The notes: generated by a model from the sequence alone, not told the origin. Shown: positions 8,764 through 15,900, counted from the first letter of the stretch. The stretch is DNA of 27,066 nucleotides from Berkiella_A sp963976875 (GCA_963976875.1 CAXBML010000036.1:1-27066); one strand, 5' to 3'. Program-made: numbers and translations.

Positions 8764-10203
8764 TTAGCCGTTATTATTTCGCTTGGCTTGTATTTTTTCA
8801 ATAGTAAAGCTGAATTTTTGACAAAGATGGAAAGCTTCATATTCCTCATTTGGCCAGACAATGATATGGTTTGTATGGATTAATTTATCAATAATTGAAA
8901 ATACTGGATTGGGAATATTATATGACTTTGATATATTAACTAAAACATCCTTTAAATCTTTTATATGCCGCTTATTATGTGGCAATGAAATATATGTTGG
9001 CAGCGCATCATATAATCGCTGCAATATCTTTTTTTCTTTGTGAAAAGAAACAAAACACCTTAGTCTTTTCTTGCTTTGTAGATCTGGTATAATCATGTAT
9101 CCACCCTCTTCAGAAGCTGAAAATGCCAAATAAAATATCAAAGCATCGAGCAATAACAAATCTAAATCTGTAACATCCATATTAGATAAATGAAGATATT
9201 GACTTGACAACTCTATCAACTGATAAATGTTAAACTGATAATCAATATCAAGCACAGATGTTATCCCTATAATTTTATATCCAAGACCATGAACCCAAAC
9301 AATCTCATTATTTAAACAATCAATCATGCTGTTAAATTCATGACTATAGCGATTCATTGCTATCTCTGTAGGGCTTCTAAGCTTATCAGGACTTGGGTTA
9401 AGTAAATCTTGTATTTCTTCTAGTAGATTGCATGCAAGAAAATGTTCATGTCTAGGACTATTTTCTGGGTTTTTTGTAACCATTAATTTTGTTACTTGCT
9501 TCAAAAGATAATAAAACTGGGTTTTGTAAATGTTCTTGTCAGGACGTTTTCTGTGATCTTCCCAAGGAATCATGTAATCATGAATTAGTTCTTTTTGCAT
9601 CTTCTCCAAGTCAATACAGTCAGTTAATTTATTAGCACCAAAGCGTAAGTTGAAAGCTACTATTTCATTCTTGTTAACTACATTAACTTTATCGTCCCAT
9701 ACGCTGCTTTGTATGCGTTTTTCATATTTTTTTGCTACATTAGAAACATCAGCTTCATCAGGTGGTCCGTCCCCTGAACTTAAGACAGTGATAGCTTTTA
9801 GTTTAATGCCAAGCTGTGATTTAAAACCCTTTTGAATACACTTGTTAATTAATAGGTCGTTAAAATAGTGACAATCAACTCGCAAGTCAATGAGCACATA
9901 ATACTCATCAGGTTCAAGCAAATGGTGAGCATCAGATTCACGGAAGCTTTGTCTTGTTATAAACTTAACTACGCTAACATAGCAGTTGTCTGCTTCTACG
10001 TTACTCTTATTTTTTTTATAAAATGATATCCTACAGGGTAAATTATTTAATACCATTTTAGAGCTATCACCCTCTAATCTTATCTCTCTATCTGAAATAA
10101 AAGCCCCATCGCACTTTACAATTGTTTGATTATGATTTCTTTCTTGAAGTGCTTCTACCTTCCAATTTGAGGTGCTCAGCTGTATAAAATTACTATGAAA
10201 CAT
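8764..10203 (-). CDS. Unrecognised protein of about 480 aa
   Basis: The open frame extends to a TTG at 10305 (513 aa). I prefer the ATG at 10203 (479 aa), which has GGAAG a few bases upstream; the extra N-terminal residues in the longer form are His/Asn-rich and lack a ribosome site. The protein is soluble in appearance, without signal peptide or clear membrane helices, and has a mixed alpha/beta pattern. A hydrophobic, acidic helix-like segment (DLDLLLLDALIFYLAF) sits in the C-terminal third. No catalytic motif was recognised. It fills one palindrome-bounded segment (copies 2 to 3) alone with the possible 41-aa ORF, which suggests a self-contained accessory function. Confidence 0.8.
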   Translation of the reverse strand: MFHSNFIQLSTSNWKVEALQERNHNQTIVKCDGAFISDREIRLEGDSSKMVLNNLPCRISFYKKNKSNVEADNCYVSVVKFITRQSFRESDAHHLLEPDEYYVLIDLRVDCHYFNDLLINKCIQKGFKSQLGIKLKAITVLSSGDGPPDEADVSNVAKKYEKRIQSSVWDDKVNVVNKNEIVAFNLRFGANKLTDCIDLEKMQKELIHDYMIPWEDHRKRPDKNIYKTQFYYLLKQVTKLMVTKNPENSPRHEHFLACNLLEEIQDLLNPSPDKLRSPTEIAMNRYSHEFNSMIDCLNNEIVWVHGLGYKIIGITSVLDIDYQFNIYQLIELSSQYLHLSNMDVTDLDLLLLDALIFYLAFSASEEGGYMIIPDLQSKKRLRCFVSFHKEKKILQRLYDALPTYISLPHNKRHIKDLKDVLVNISKSYNIPNPVFSIIDKLIHTNHIIVWPNEEYEAFHLCQKFSFTIEKIQAKRNNNG

Positions 10204-10387
10204 GCCACTTCCATTTGTATGCATATGATGGTTATAGTGCGATTTAAAATACAGTGTTAAATTGCTCTCATGATGAGAAAAAATATTTTTCTTATCGTGC
10301 TGCAATTATGGCACAAGAGCAGCATTTATCTTCTGAATTTAAAGACAGGGATTGTCGGTTTGTTTTTAATTGTCAGCGAGTTGCAAC

Positions 10388-10416
10388 GTTGCATAGTTGA
10401 TGAAAAACCATGCAAT
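10388..10416 (+). repeat. Dispersed palindrome, copy 3
   Basis: Left arm GTTGCATAGTT (10388-10398), spacer GATGAAA, right arm AACCATGCAAT (10406-10416). One arm mismatch relative to copy 2. It lies between two divergent genes, a place where a terminator would make no sense. This argues against a simple terminator role for the family. Confidence 0.9.
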
Positions 10417-10494
10417 AAAATAAAAAATAATATTTTCCCCACCTCTTTCGTCACCAGCTAATATTTTAAATAGTACGCTGATAAAATTTAAGCC

Positions 10495-10522
10495 TTGTCA
10501 TTCAACTATACTTGATTATAAA
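10495..10522 (+). promoter_or_regulatory. Promoter of the PD-(D/E)XK nuclease-like gene
   Basis: TTGTCA (10495-10500) and TATAAA (10517-10522) are separated by 16 nt. Transcription would start near 10529, giving a leader of about 14 nt that includes the GAGG ribosome site before the ATG at 10543. Confidence 0.6.
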
Positions 10523-10542
10523 TTTAACACTAGAGGATGACC

Positions 10543-11991
10543 ATGAAACTTCCTGTTTATTTATCATCTGGCGAACAAGCACGCTTAATACCTGTAGCTG
10601 CTGATGGAAACAAAGAAACAAGAGCGACAGCCATAATACTGGCTACTATGTCAGCAGTGCCTGCATACAGAAAAGAAATGCTTGGCTATCTTGGTAAGCG
10701 CGTTGGCATAAGATCGGGTTTACAATGCTTTACAGAAATCACTTTCAAGGAAACTAAAGAAAAATCCCGACCAGATGGACTTCTTCTTCTCGATAACGGA
10801 CGAGGGAAGGTTTGGAGCTGCTTAATTGAAGCTAAAATTAAAAATCAAAATCTCGACCAAGAGCAAATTGAAAAATATATCTTATTAGCAAAGCAACACA
10901 ATATAGATGCCATGCTGACAATTTCCAATCAATTTGTAGCTATCCCTACACATTCCCCCTTTAAGCTATCAAAAGTATCTACCCGTGGGGTAGAGATATA
11001 TCACTGGTCATGGATGCATGCCCTTACTACAGCCATGCTTCTCATTTCTGAAGATGAATTTGAAAGTTTTGAACAAAAATTTATTCTATCTGAAATGATT
11101 CGATATTTTAGCCATCAGTCCACAGGAGTTTCTACTTTTGATAGAATGAATAGTGAGTGGAAGGATATAGTGACAAAAATCCAGTCTGGGGCTATTCTCA
11201 ACAAGTCTGATATAGCCGTAGAAAATACAGTAGGTGCCTGGCATCAAGAAACACGTGATATTTGTTTGCTTCTTTCCAGAAAATTGAACCGTGCGGTTAA
11301 ACTAAAATTAAACAAAGCGCATACAGATGACCCTATAACTAGAGTTAAAGATGATGCTGAGGCATTAATTAAAGATTACAAGCTTACATCAGCATTTGAT
11401 ATTCCAAACACAGCGAGCTCTATGCTTGTTACTGCTGATTTATTACGCAGAAGTGTTTCATTGTCTATGACACTAATTGCACCCAAAGATAAACAAAAAA
11501 CCTCTAGTAAAATTAACTGGCTGCTCAAGCAACTTTCTAAATCAGATCCAAGCAACATATATATAAAAGCAACTTGGCCAAGTAGGTGTCCTGACACTCT
11601 TGCTCAATTAATAGATGTTAGGGAAAACCAAAATATAATTCAAAGTGAAAATAAGTCGATTACTCCAATTAGCTTTGAAGTATTATTGATTCAAGACTTA
11701 TCTAGCAAATTTAGCGGTACAAAAACATTTATTGAAATTTTAGAGGTATCTATCTTAGAGTTTTATGAACAAGTCGGCCAGCATCTCCGTGCATACATTG
11801 CACTACCGCCACCCATAAGCGAAAAAAATACTTCGGAAAATAATCATCCTGAAGGTGACAACTTAATTAGGATAAATGTTTCCAGTACGAAAGATAACGA
11901 AGTTATAGCTAGTAACGAGGAAGCATCAAAAAAACTTGAAAAACCTATTGAAAGAAAACCTGGAAATCCGCTCCAACCACAAGATGATTAA
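10543..11991 (+). CDS. PD-(D/E)XK nuclease-like protein
   Basis: 482 aa. The start at 10543 (MKLPVYLSSGEQARL) is chosen because GAGG lies six bases upstream; the ATG at 10537 abuts that site. The N-terminal 140 residues carry the restriction-endonuclease-like core: RPDG (Asp78), then EAKIK (Glu96, Lys98) on the next strand, then QIEKY (Gln108) on the following helix. This is the D...ExK...Q pattern of PD-(D/E)XK enzymes. The N-terminal wording (LPVYLSSGEQARLIPVAAD...ATAIILAT) matches, from memory, a widespread uncharacterised bacterial family. The C-terminal 40 residues are polar and look disordered. The likely activity is DNA or RNA cleavage, possibly in defence against foreign DNA. The substrate is unknown and no partner methylase or helicase is adjacent. 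Confidence 0.75.
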   Translation: MKLPVYLSSGEQARLIPVAADGNKETRATAIILATMSAVPAYRKEMLGYLGKRVGIRSGLQCFTEITFKETKEKSRPDGLLLLDNGRGKVWSCLIEAKIKNQNLDQEQIEKYILLAKQHNIDAMLTISNQFVAIPTHSPFKLSKVSTRGVEIYHWSWMHALTTAMLLISEDEFESFEQKFILSEMIRYFSHQSTGVSTFDRMNSEWKDIVTKIQSGAILNKSDIAVENTVGAWHQETRDICLLLSRKLNRAVKLKLNKAHTDDPITRVKDDAEALIKDYKLTSAFDIPNTASSMLVTADLLRRSVSLSMTLIAPKDKQKTSSKINWLLKQLSKSDPSNIYIKATWPSRCPDTLAQLIDVRENQNIIQSENKSITPISFEVLLIQDLSSKFSGTKTFIEILEVSILEFYEQVGQHLRAYIALPPPISEKNTSENNHPEGDNLIRINVSSTKDNEVIASNEEASKKLEKPIERKPGNPLQPQDD

Positions 11992-12038
11992 GGATTATTA
12001 TAAATCTTGGCTCTTCTGTTATTGCAAACAGACAATGC

Positions 12039-12067
12039 ATTGCATAGTTGATGCAAAGCTATGCAAT
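12039..12067 (+). repeat. Dispersed palindrome, copy 4
   Basis: Left arm ATTGCATAGTT (12039-12049), spacer GATGCAA, right arm AGCTATGCAAT (12057-12067). The outer bases have changed from G/C to A/T in both arms, so pairing is kept. This compensatory pattern supports a structural role. It lies between the convergent nuclease-like and ATP-grasp genes. Confidence 0.88.
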
Positions 12068-12084
12068 AATTTATGACACTCCCG

Positions 12085-12876
12085 TCAGCCATTCATGCCC
12101 TTCATAAGCATTTTACAAAATCTTTCAGGACTCCATTCTTTTAAATCAGAGACCTGCCCATCACCAATTTCAATAACCATATCAACGCCACTTTTATTTT
12201 TAACAATATCAACTGCGTAAAATTTTGAAACCAGTCTTGATGCGCACTCACTAACAATATCTGGTATTTTTGCATTACATCCTTCAGAGCCAAATGGGAC
12301 CCCATTTAATACAAAATATCTTCGCTCGGATTCAGGTGCTATCTGCTCGACTCTTCGAACACATACGCCCCCTTCTACTCCATCTCTAAATTTTTCCATA
12401 TTTAGCAACAAAGCCTGTAATTCATCTTTGCTTTTAACAATTGGTGATTGTTCTGTTGATAGTGACTTCACATAGTCTTTAATAAAATATTCCCCCCACT
12501 CTAAGGAGAATACCTTATCTATCATGTCGTCATCATAATCGTAAACCACTGTTTCAGGCGTTAAATCTGATATTTTATCATACCAAGATGGTAAATAATG
12601 GGACTGGATATACTCAGTTGGGTTGATAAGCATATTTACATCACCTTCTAGCAACTGTGCGTAAAGTGCCTCATAGCCATCTCTAGTCAACATCCAGCCC
12701 CTGTAAAGGATATTTTTGCCTTTTAGATTTTTAGGCAAGCAGATATTCTTTATATCATCTATATTTATACAAGCATGCTCTATACCTAATAAAGATAAAG
12801 CTTCCGCTTGATTCTCGAATGTTTCTTCTACTTTATTTTTATTAAAATAGTCACTTGGAAATATAACGGTAAACAT
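12085..12876 (-). CDS. R2K-clade ATP-grasp domain protein
   Basis: 263 aa from the ATG at 12876 (MFTVIFPSDYF); a TTG at 12888 is open but less likely. The wording fits the R2K clade of ATP-grasp enzymes (formerly DUF4343): YRGWML at 58-63, FIKDYVKS at 131-138 with a nucleotide-binding Lys, the Arg-containing strand VCVRRVEQI, ERRYFVLNG, and the C-terminal metal/ATP-binding signature IEIGDGQVSDLKEW. ATP-grasp enzymes join a carboxylate to an amine through an acyl-phosphate. R2K members are predicted to modify or tag peptides and often sit in phage or conflict-related loci. The substrate cannot be inferred here. The gene ends 18 bp from palindrome copy 4. Confidence 0.85.
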   Translation of the reverse strand: MFTVIFPSDYFNKNKVEETFENQAEALSLLGIEHACINIDDIKNICLPKNLKGKNILYRGWMLTRDGYEALYAQLLEGDVNMLINPTEYIQSHYLPSWYDKISDLTPETVVYDYDDDMIDKVFSLEWGEYFIKDYVKSLSTEQSPIVKSKDELQALLLNMEKFRDGVEGGVCVRRVEQIAPESERRYFVLNGVPFGSEGCNAKIPDIVSECASRLVSKFYAVDIVKNKSGVDMVIEIGDGQVSDLKEWSPERFCKMLMKGMNG

Positions 12877-13033
12877 AGGTTTATCCAAATTTTAAATTTA
12901 CAATAATGGCAGAAAATGCCCATAACAAAGCTTAAGAATGGCCATTTACAATCTATAATTCCACAAGGTCATTGTCAATCGCATTACTAAACAATATCAG
13001 CATGGTGTGTGAGCTCGCTTTTGCGAAATGAAT

Positions 13034-13118
13034 TTGTTACTCTTTAATCTTGCAACTGAAGTCAAGATGAAAACATTAGTTTCACTCTCAGGATTACACC
13101 CATGCTTCAGTTGCCCTA
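13034..13118. repeat. 85-bp structured repeat, copy A
   Basis: Matches copy B at 15572-15656 with about 8 differences in 85 positions. It contains an outer inverted repeat GCAACTGAAG (13052-13061) / CTTCAGTTGC (13105-13114) and an inner TGAAA/TTTCA dyad. It starts 35 bp after the stop of the minus-strand XRE gene, in the same relation as copy B to the small membrane-protein gene. It may be a mobile intergenic repeat or a terminator-like element. A short ORF across it is not credible as a gene. Confidence 0.85.
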
Positions 13119-13152
13119 TTCCAATACAGAAAGCATCATCTTTTTACAGTCA

Positions 13153-13383
13153 TCAATCGGAACCGTCGCTGCTTGTTTCATCAGGAACGAATTTTAGTAT
13201 ATCTCCTGGTTGACAGTCTAAATGCTGACATATCTTCGCAAGCGTTGAAAATCTAATAGCCTTTGCCTTTCCACTTTTTAAAATTGAAATATTTTGCTCT
13301 GTAATATTAACCTTACTTGCAAGCACTTTTGATCGCATTTTACGCACAGCCAACATAACATCTAAATTAACAATAATGCCCAT
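13153..13383 (-). CDS. Small XRE/Cro-type HTH regulator
   Basis: 76 aa that are almost entirely a helix-turn-helix of the Cro/C1 type (HTH_26/YozG-like). Helices 2 and 3 lie at about 21-38 (VLASKVNITEQNISILKSGK), followed by FSTLAKICQHLDCQPGDIL, the typical end of this domain. The start is supported by AAGG seven bases before the ATG at 13383. A TATAAT box on the minus strand (13413-13418) could be its promoter. It lies upstream of the ATP-grasp gene on the same strand but 276 bp away, with repeat copy A between them. Likely a DNA-binding repressor, of itself or of neighbouring accessory genes. Confidence 0.85.
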   Translation of the reverse strand: MGIIVNLDVMLAVRKMRSKVLASKVNITEQNISILKSGKAKAIRFSTLAKICQHLDCQPGDILKFVPDETSSDGSD

Positions 13384-13690
13384 GATTTACCTTTTAAACT
13401 TACGAACAGAAAATTATAATCCAGTACACGCCAAAACTTAAAAGCCCAAGCTTATTTCCATAGCACTAAACCCTGTCAAATATACCTTCTAACTTGGCGC
13501 TATTTGCTAGCCAAACCACTGAGGATTATCAGCATTTAATATTCGTTTGTCAATAACTAATAATTGTTTTTATTCGTTAATCTATCCTTTAGTTTGTTGT
13601 GAGCAATTTCTATGACCTTTAAATGATTTATGAACAATATTGAAATTTCGGTTAACATGAAGCGGGCAATCAATATAAGCGAAAAAACAA
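13384..13690. other. Divergent intergenic region, XRE gene / secreted-protein gene
   Basis: 307 bp, very AT-rich. It holds a minus-strand TATAAT (13413-13418) that is a plausible -10 for the XRE gene but has only a weak -35. No convincing plus-strand promoter or ribosome site for the secreted-protein gene could be named. Confidence 0.4.
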
Positions 13691-14077
13691 ATGAGTATGT
13701 TAACCAATTTAGCTCGATTCACCATTATTATCTTCAGTCTTAGTTTGTGCATTACAAATCTTTCATTAGCGGCCTCAAAAGAAGACAAACCGAAAAGACA
13801 TACTGTCAGAATTAGCGGATCTCAAACACAAGCTAAAATTTCTCCCAGAACCCTTTCATTGGCGCCCAACACAAATAACTTAATTATCTTTCGCAACACA
13901 ACTAGCCAAGACCAAGCTCTTAACATTAAACTAATTCCCAGTAATAACTTAAAAGTAAAGAAAAATGGATTTATAGAATCAAAAGGAGATCGTTACGTTG
14001 TTGATGACAAAGGTGAAGCATCTCTAACAATTAAACCAGCAACGGCTATAAAAATTAAGATGAAATTAGAAGGTTAA
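13691..14077 (+). CDS. Small secreted protein, possibly cupredoxin-like
   Basis: 128 aa (126 if the second ATG at 13697 is used). Residues 1-27 form a Sec signal peptide: basic start, hydrophobic core FTIIIFSLSLCI, and cleavage near SLA/AS. The mature part of about 100 residues is basic and beta-rich. The stretch ISPRTLSLAPNTNNLIIFRNTT resembles the opening strands of cupredoxin folds, but I see no clear Cys-His-Met copper-ligand set, so metal binding is not supported. There is no strong ribosome site. Function unknown; probably periplasmic or exported. Confidence 0.7.
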   Translation: MSMLTNLARFTIIIFSLSLCITNLSLAASKEDKPKRHTVRISGSQTQAKISPRTLSLAPNTNNLIIFRNTTSQDQALNIKLIPSNNLKVKKNGFIESKGDRYVVDDKGEASLTIKPATAIKIKMKLEG

Positions 14078-14147
14078 TATGATAAATATCATACTTCAGC
14101 TGAGCCTAAAGAAAAAAATTCACAGTTTTTTTGAATTTCTTTGGGCC
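14078..14147. terminator. Hairpins after the secreted-protein gene
   Basis: TATGAT-aaat-ATCATA at 14078-14093 directly follows the stop codon. A longer imperfect stem then pairs GCCTAAAGAAA (14104-14114) with TTTCTTTGGGC (14136-14146), with ATTCA/TGAAT inside it. This is a plausible terminator for the convergent pair of genes on either side. Confidence 0.5.
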
Positions 14148-14152
14148 TTAAC

Positions 14153-14181
14153 GTTGCACAGTTGAGCCAAACCATACAATA
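14153..14181 (+). repeat. Dispersed palindrome, copy 5 (diverged)
   Basis: Left arm GTTGCACAGTT (14153-14163), spacer GAGCCAA and a decayed right arm (ACCATACAAT). The left flank AAC matches that of copy 3. It lies between the convergent secreted-protein and antitoxin genes and marks the right edge of the palindrome-bounded accessory region. Confidence 0.6.
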
Positions 14182-14258
14182 CGGAAGTCTGAATATTTTT
14201 TAAAAATGAAATGGTGATATAGTTTTTTACAACCGCCCTCTTGTTGCCTTTACCCACA

Positions 14259-14588
14259 CTATTTTTTCTTGGCAAGCAACTCTTTGAGTATCATCTCATT
14301 ATCTTTAGACATTAATGCCTTTAATAGCTCATTTGGATCCTGGCTGTTGAGAATACTGTCAGCAACAATTCCTGAATCTTTAGAGCTAAGATTTGTTGGC
14401 TCTGTTGGCGTCTGGTAGACATCAAGAATTGGAAATTCTTTTAAATCTCTCTTCGCCTTCTCGTGAGCACTGACTCGTATAAACTCCGATAGAGTTTTAA
14501 AACCACAACGATGTGCCGCCCTTTCTAAAAAAGCCTTCTCATCTACAGTGGTTCTGACCTGAACTCTAGTTTGATTTGTTGTAGCCAT
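14259..14588 (-). CDS. DUF1778/RHH-type antitoxin (TacA-like)
   Basis: 109 aa from the ATG at 14588, which has AGGGG seven bases upstream; the ATG at 14606 lacks such a site. The N-terminal half is a ribbon-helix-helix domain: strand RVQVRTTVD, helix EKAFLERAAHRCG, turn, helix TLSEFIRVSAHEKAK. This fits DUF1778 antitoxins that repress their own locus as dimers. The polar C-terminal tail would wrap and inhibit a partner acetyltransferase; it does not closely match the usual DUF1778 tail wording. The gene is divergent from the GNAT toxin-like gene, with about 150 bp between starts, instead of preceding it in an operon. Confidence 0.8.
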   Translation of the reverse strand: MATTNQTRVQVRTTVDEKAFLERAAHRCGFKTLSEFIRVSAHEKAKRDLKEFPILDVYQTPTEPTNLSSKDSGIVADSILNSQDPNELLKALMSKDNEMILKELLAKKK

Positions 14589-14680
14589 AGCTATGCCCCT
14601 GAACATTACTTACACCTATAGTATAGACCAAAATATATCAAAAGAGTAGCCAAATAGCACCTAAATAACACACTTATAGC

Positions 14681-14702
14681 TCACTTTGTACTCACAATGT
14701 GA
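14681..14702. promoter_or_regulatory. Probable RHH operator and toxin promoter -10
   Basis: A near-perfect inverted repeat, TCACTTTGT (14681-14689) and ACAATGTGA (14694-14702), with one mismatch in nine and a 4-nt centre. It directly abuts TACAAT (14703-14708), a good -10 for the GNAT gene. A dimeric ribbon-helix-helix repressor bound here would block the toxin promoter. This explains how a divergent antitoxin gene could still control toxin expression. Confidence 0.6.
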
Positions 14703-14742
14703 TACAATTAGTCAAATACGTTGCTTTATGGATGTTTTGGTT

Positions 14743-15246
14743 ATGAAACTAGTTGTTGAACCTTTGAATACAGGTGTACATGCAAGAGAATACTTTAGTA
14801 ATTCAGAACCCACTATTGAAGAATTTCTAAAAAAACGGGCCAACAAAGAGTGTAAGCTTAATATTTCTGATACCTTTGTGTTAGTGAATGAGGATAAAAG
14901 AGAGCAAATTCTAGGGTATTTTACCTTATCTTTGCACTCTATTGTATTAAAAAACATACCTGCGGATATTGCAAAAAAAATCCCTTACCCTGAAATTGGA
15001 ACTGTTCTTCTTGGCCGAATGGGGAAAGACCAAAATTTAACACCACGTGGCTTTGGACAGATTATTCTAAAAGAAGCTCTGAAAGAGTCATTAAGCCGAG
15101 GAAGCTTTTTTGCTCTTGAACTTCATGCTAAAAATGTTGCCTTGATTAGCTATTATAAAAAATTTGGATTTATCCAATTAATGGATAGCCCATTACATAT
15201 GATCTTACCTAGAAAGCAAATCGTCAAAGCTTGTAATACAGACTAA
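14743..15246 (+). CDS. GNAT-family acetyltransferase toxin (TacT-like)
   Basis: 167 aa from the ATG at 14743 (MKLVVEPLNT); earlier in-frame ATGs at 14686 and 14728 lie in or close to the promoter and have no ribosome site. The order of motifs follows TacT-type tRNA-acetylating toxins: EPTIEEFLKKRA near the N-terminus, TFVLV, GYFTLSLHSI, then the acetyl-CoA loop region IGTVLLGRMGKDQ and RGFGQIIL, and FALELHAKNVALISYYKKFGF with the conserved Tyr, ending in HMILP. TacT enzymes acetylate the amino acid on charged tRNA and stop translation. Family membership is clear; activity is inferred. The RG-G loop is slightly altered from the usual QG-G. Confidence 0.85.
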   Translation: MKLVVEPLNTGVHAREYFSNSEPTIEEFLKKRANKECKLNISDTFVLVNEDKREQILGYFTLSLHSIVLKNIPADIAKKIPYPEIGTVLLGRMGKDQNLTPRGFGQIILKEALKESLSRGSFFALELHAKNVALISYYKKFGFIQLMDSPLHMILPRKQIVKACNTD

Positions 15247-15678
15247 TTAGATCCATATTTCAACTCAACACACATACCCTACCAAAAATCCTGGGGTTTT
15301 TATCCTTTAAGATCACGATTTTTTGCAGCCCTTCCCGCTTTTAATTTATCGATTAAATAAATATTTATACATCATACTGGTGCCTCTTACTTTTTATAAA
15401 GAATGATTATTGGAGCACCTTTTCTGGGTACTTTTAGGAGACCCGGTATATCCCCAGAAAATATTTACCAAAGCATAATTGGATTCTAATTCGTATCCCG
15501 CTATGACCCTAGCCTAAGTACATAACATGACATTGATATTTAGTGTATATGCTCGATTTAAAAGGTAGGAATTGTTATTCTTTACTCGTGCAGCTGAAGT
15601 CAAGATGAAAATATTAGTTTCACCTTCAGGATTACACCCGTGCTTCAGTTGCCCTAACTTTCTAAATGTTTTCAGTTC
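15247..15678. other. Gene-free stretch between GNAT and small membrane-protein genes
   Basis: 432 bp with no credible ORF. It holds a perfect 9-bp inverted repeat TTTTCTGGG (15420-15428) / CCCAGAAAA (15453-15461) with a 24-nt loop, and 85-bp repeat copy B at its right end. No classical terminator for the GNAT gene was seen. Confidence 0.5.
15572..15656. repeat. 85-bp structured repeat, copy B
   Basis: About 91% identical to copy A at 13034-13118. The outer stem here is GCAGCTGAAG / CTTCAGTTGC, so one A-T pair in copy A becomes a G-T wobble, and the inner TGAAA/TTTCA dyad is kept. It begins 23 bp beyond the stop of the minus-strand membrane-protein gene. Confidence 0.85.
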
Positions 15679-15900
15679 TTAAACTTTTTGCTTTTCTCGC
15701 AGCTCTTTAATTTTGTCTATCAAATAGATATTGGTGTCATGCCCATTACAATATGCGTAAAAAGCACCTATAAATGCAAACAAAATCAGATTGCTTAGTT
15801 CGTAAATTTTCCCATATAACACAAACTCTGCGAACCCTAGTGAATGATACCAAAATAGTGTCCAAGCCATTGAAGAATAAATAATACTAGACCACTTCAT
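15679..15900 (-). CDS. Small two-helix membrane protein
   Basis: 73 aa from the ATG at 15900, which has AGGA five bases upstream; a longer GTG start at 15918 is possible. Two hydrophobic helices are visible, IIYSSMAWTLFWYHSLGF and LSNLILFAFIGAFYAYC, followed by a charged C-terminal tail (IDKIKELREKQKV). No family recognised. Confidence 0.65.
   Translation of the reverse strand: MKWSSIIYSSMAWTLFWYHSLGFAEFVLYGKIYELSNLILFAFIGAFYAYCNGHDTNIYLIDKIKELREKQKV

Larger units (their letters stand above)
10204..10542. other. Divergent intergenic region with palindrome copy 3
   Basis: 339 bp between the starts of the divergent unknown gene and the nuclease-like gene. It holds dispersed palindrome copy 3 and the plus-strand promoter of the nuclease-like gene. 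Part of it (up to 10305) may instead be the 5' end of the minus-strand gene. No clear minus-strand promoter was identified. Confidence 0.5.

Noticed and set aside
10270..10461. 63-aa plus-strand ORF across the divergent region
   Set aside because: It runs through palindrome copy 3 and the promoter region of the nuclease-like gene, with no family resemblance and no convincing ribosome site.
13034..13118. 85-bp repeat as an integron attC site
   Set aside because: It folds into a hairpin but has no RYYYAAC/GTTRRRY core ends at its borders, and there is no integrase gene in the window.
46..14181. The 29-bp palindrome as a canonical dif/pdif (XerC/XerD) site
   Set aside because: Its length and layout (11 + 6-7 + 11) fit, but the arms do not match the well-conserved XerD arm TTATGTTAAAT, and orientation does not alternate as in pdif modules. 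It is kept as an unexplained repeat.
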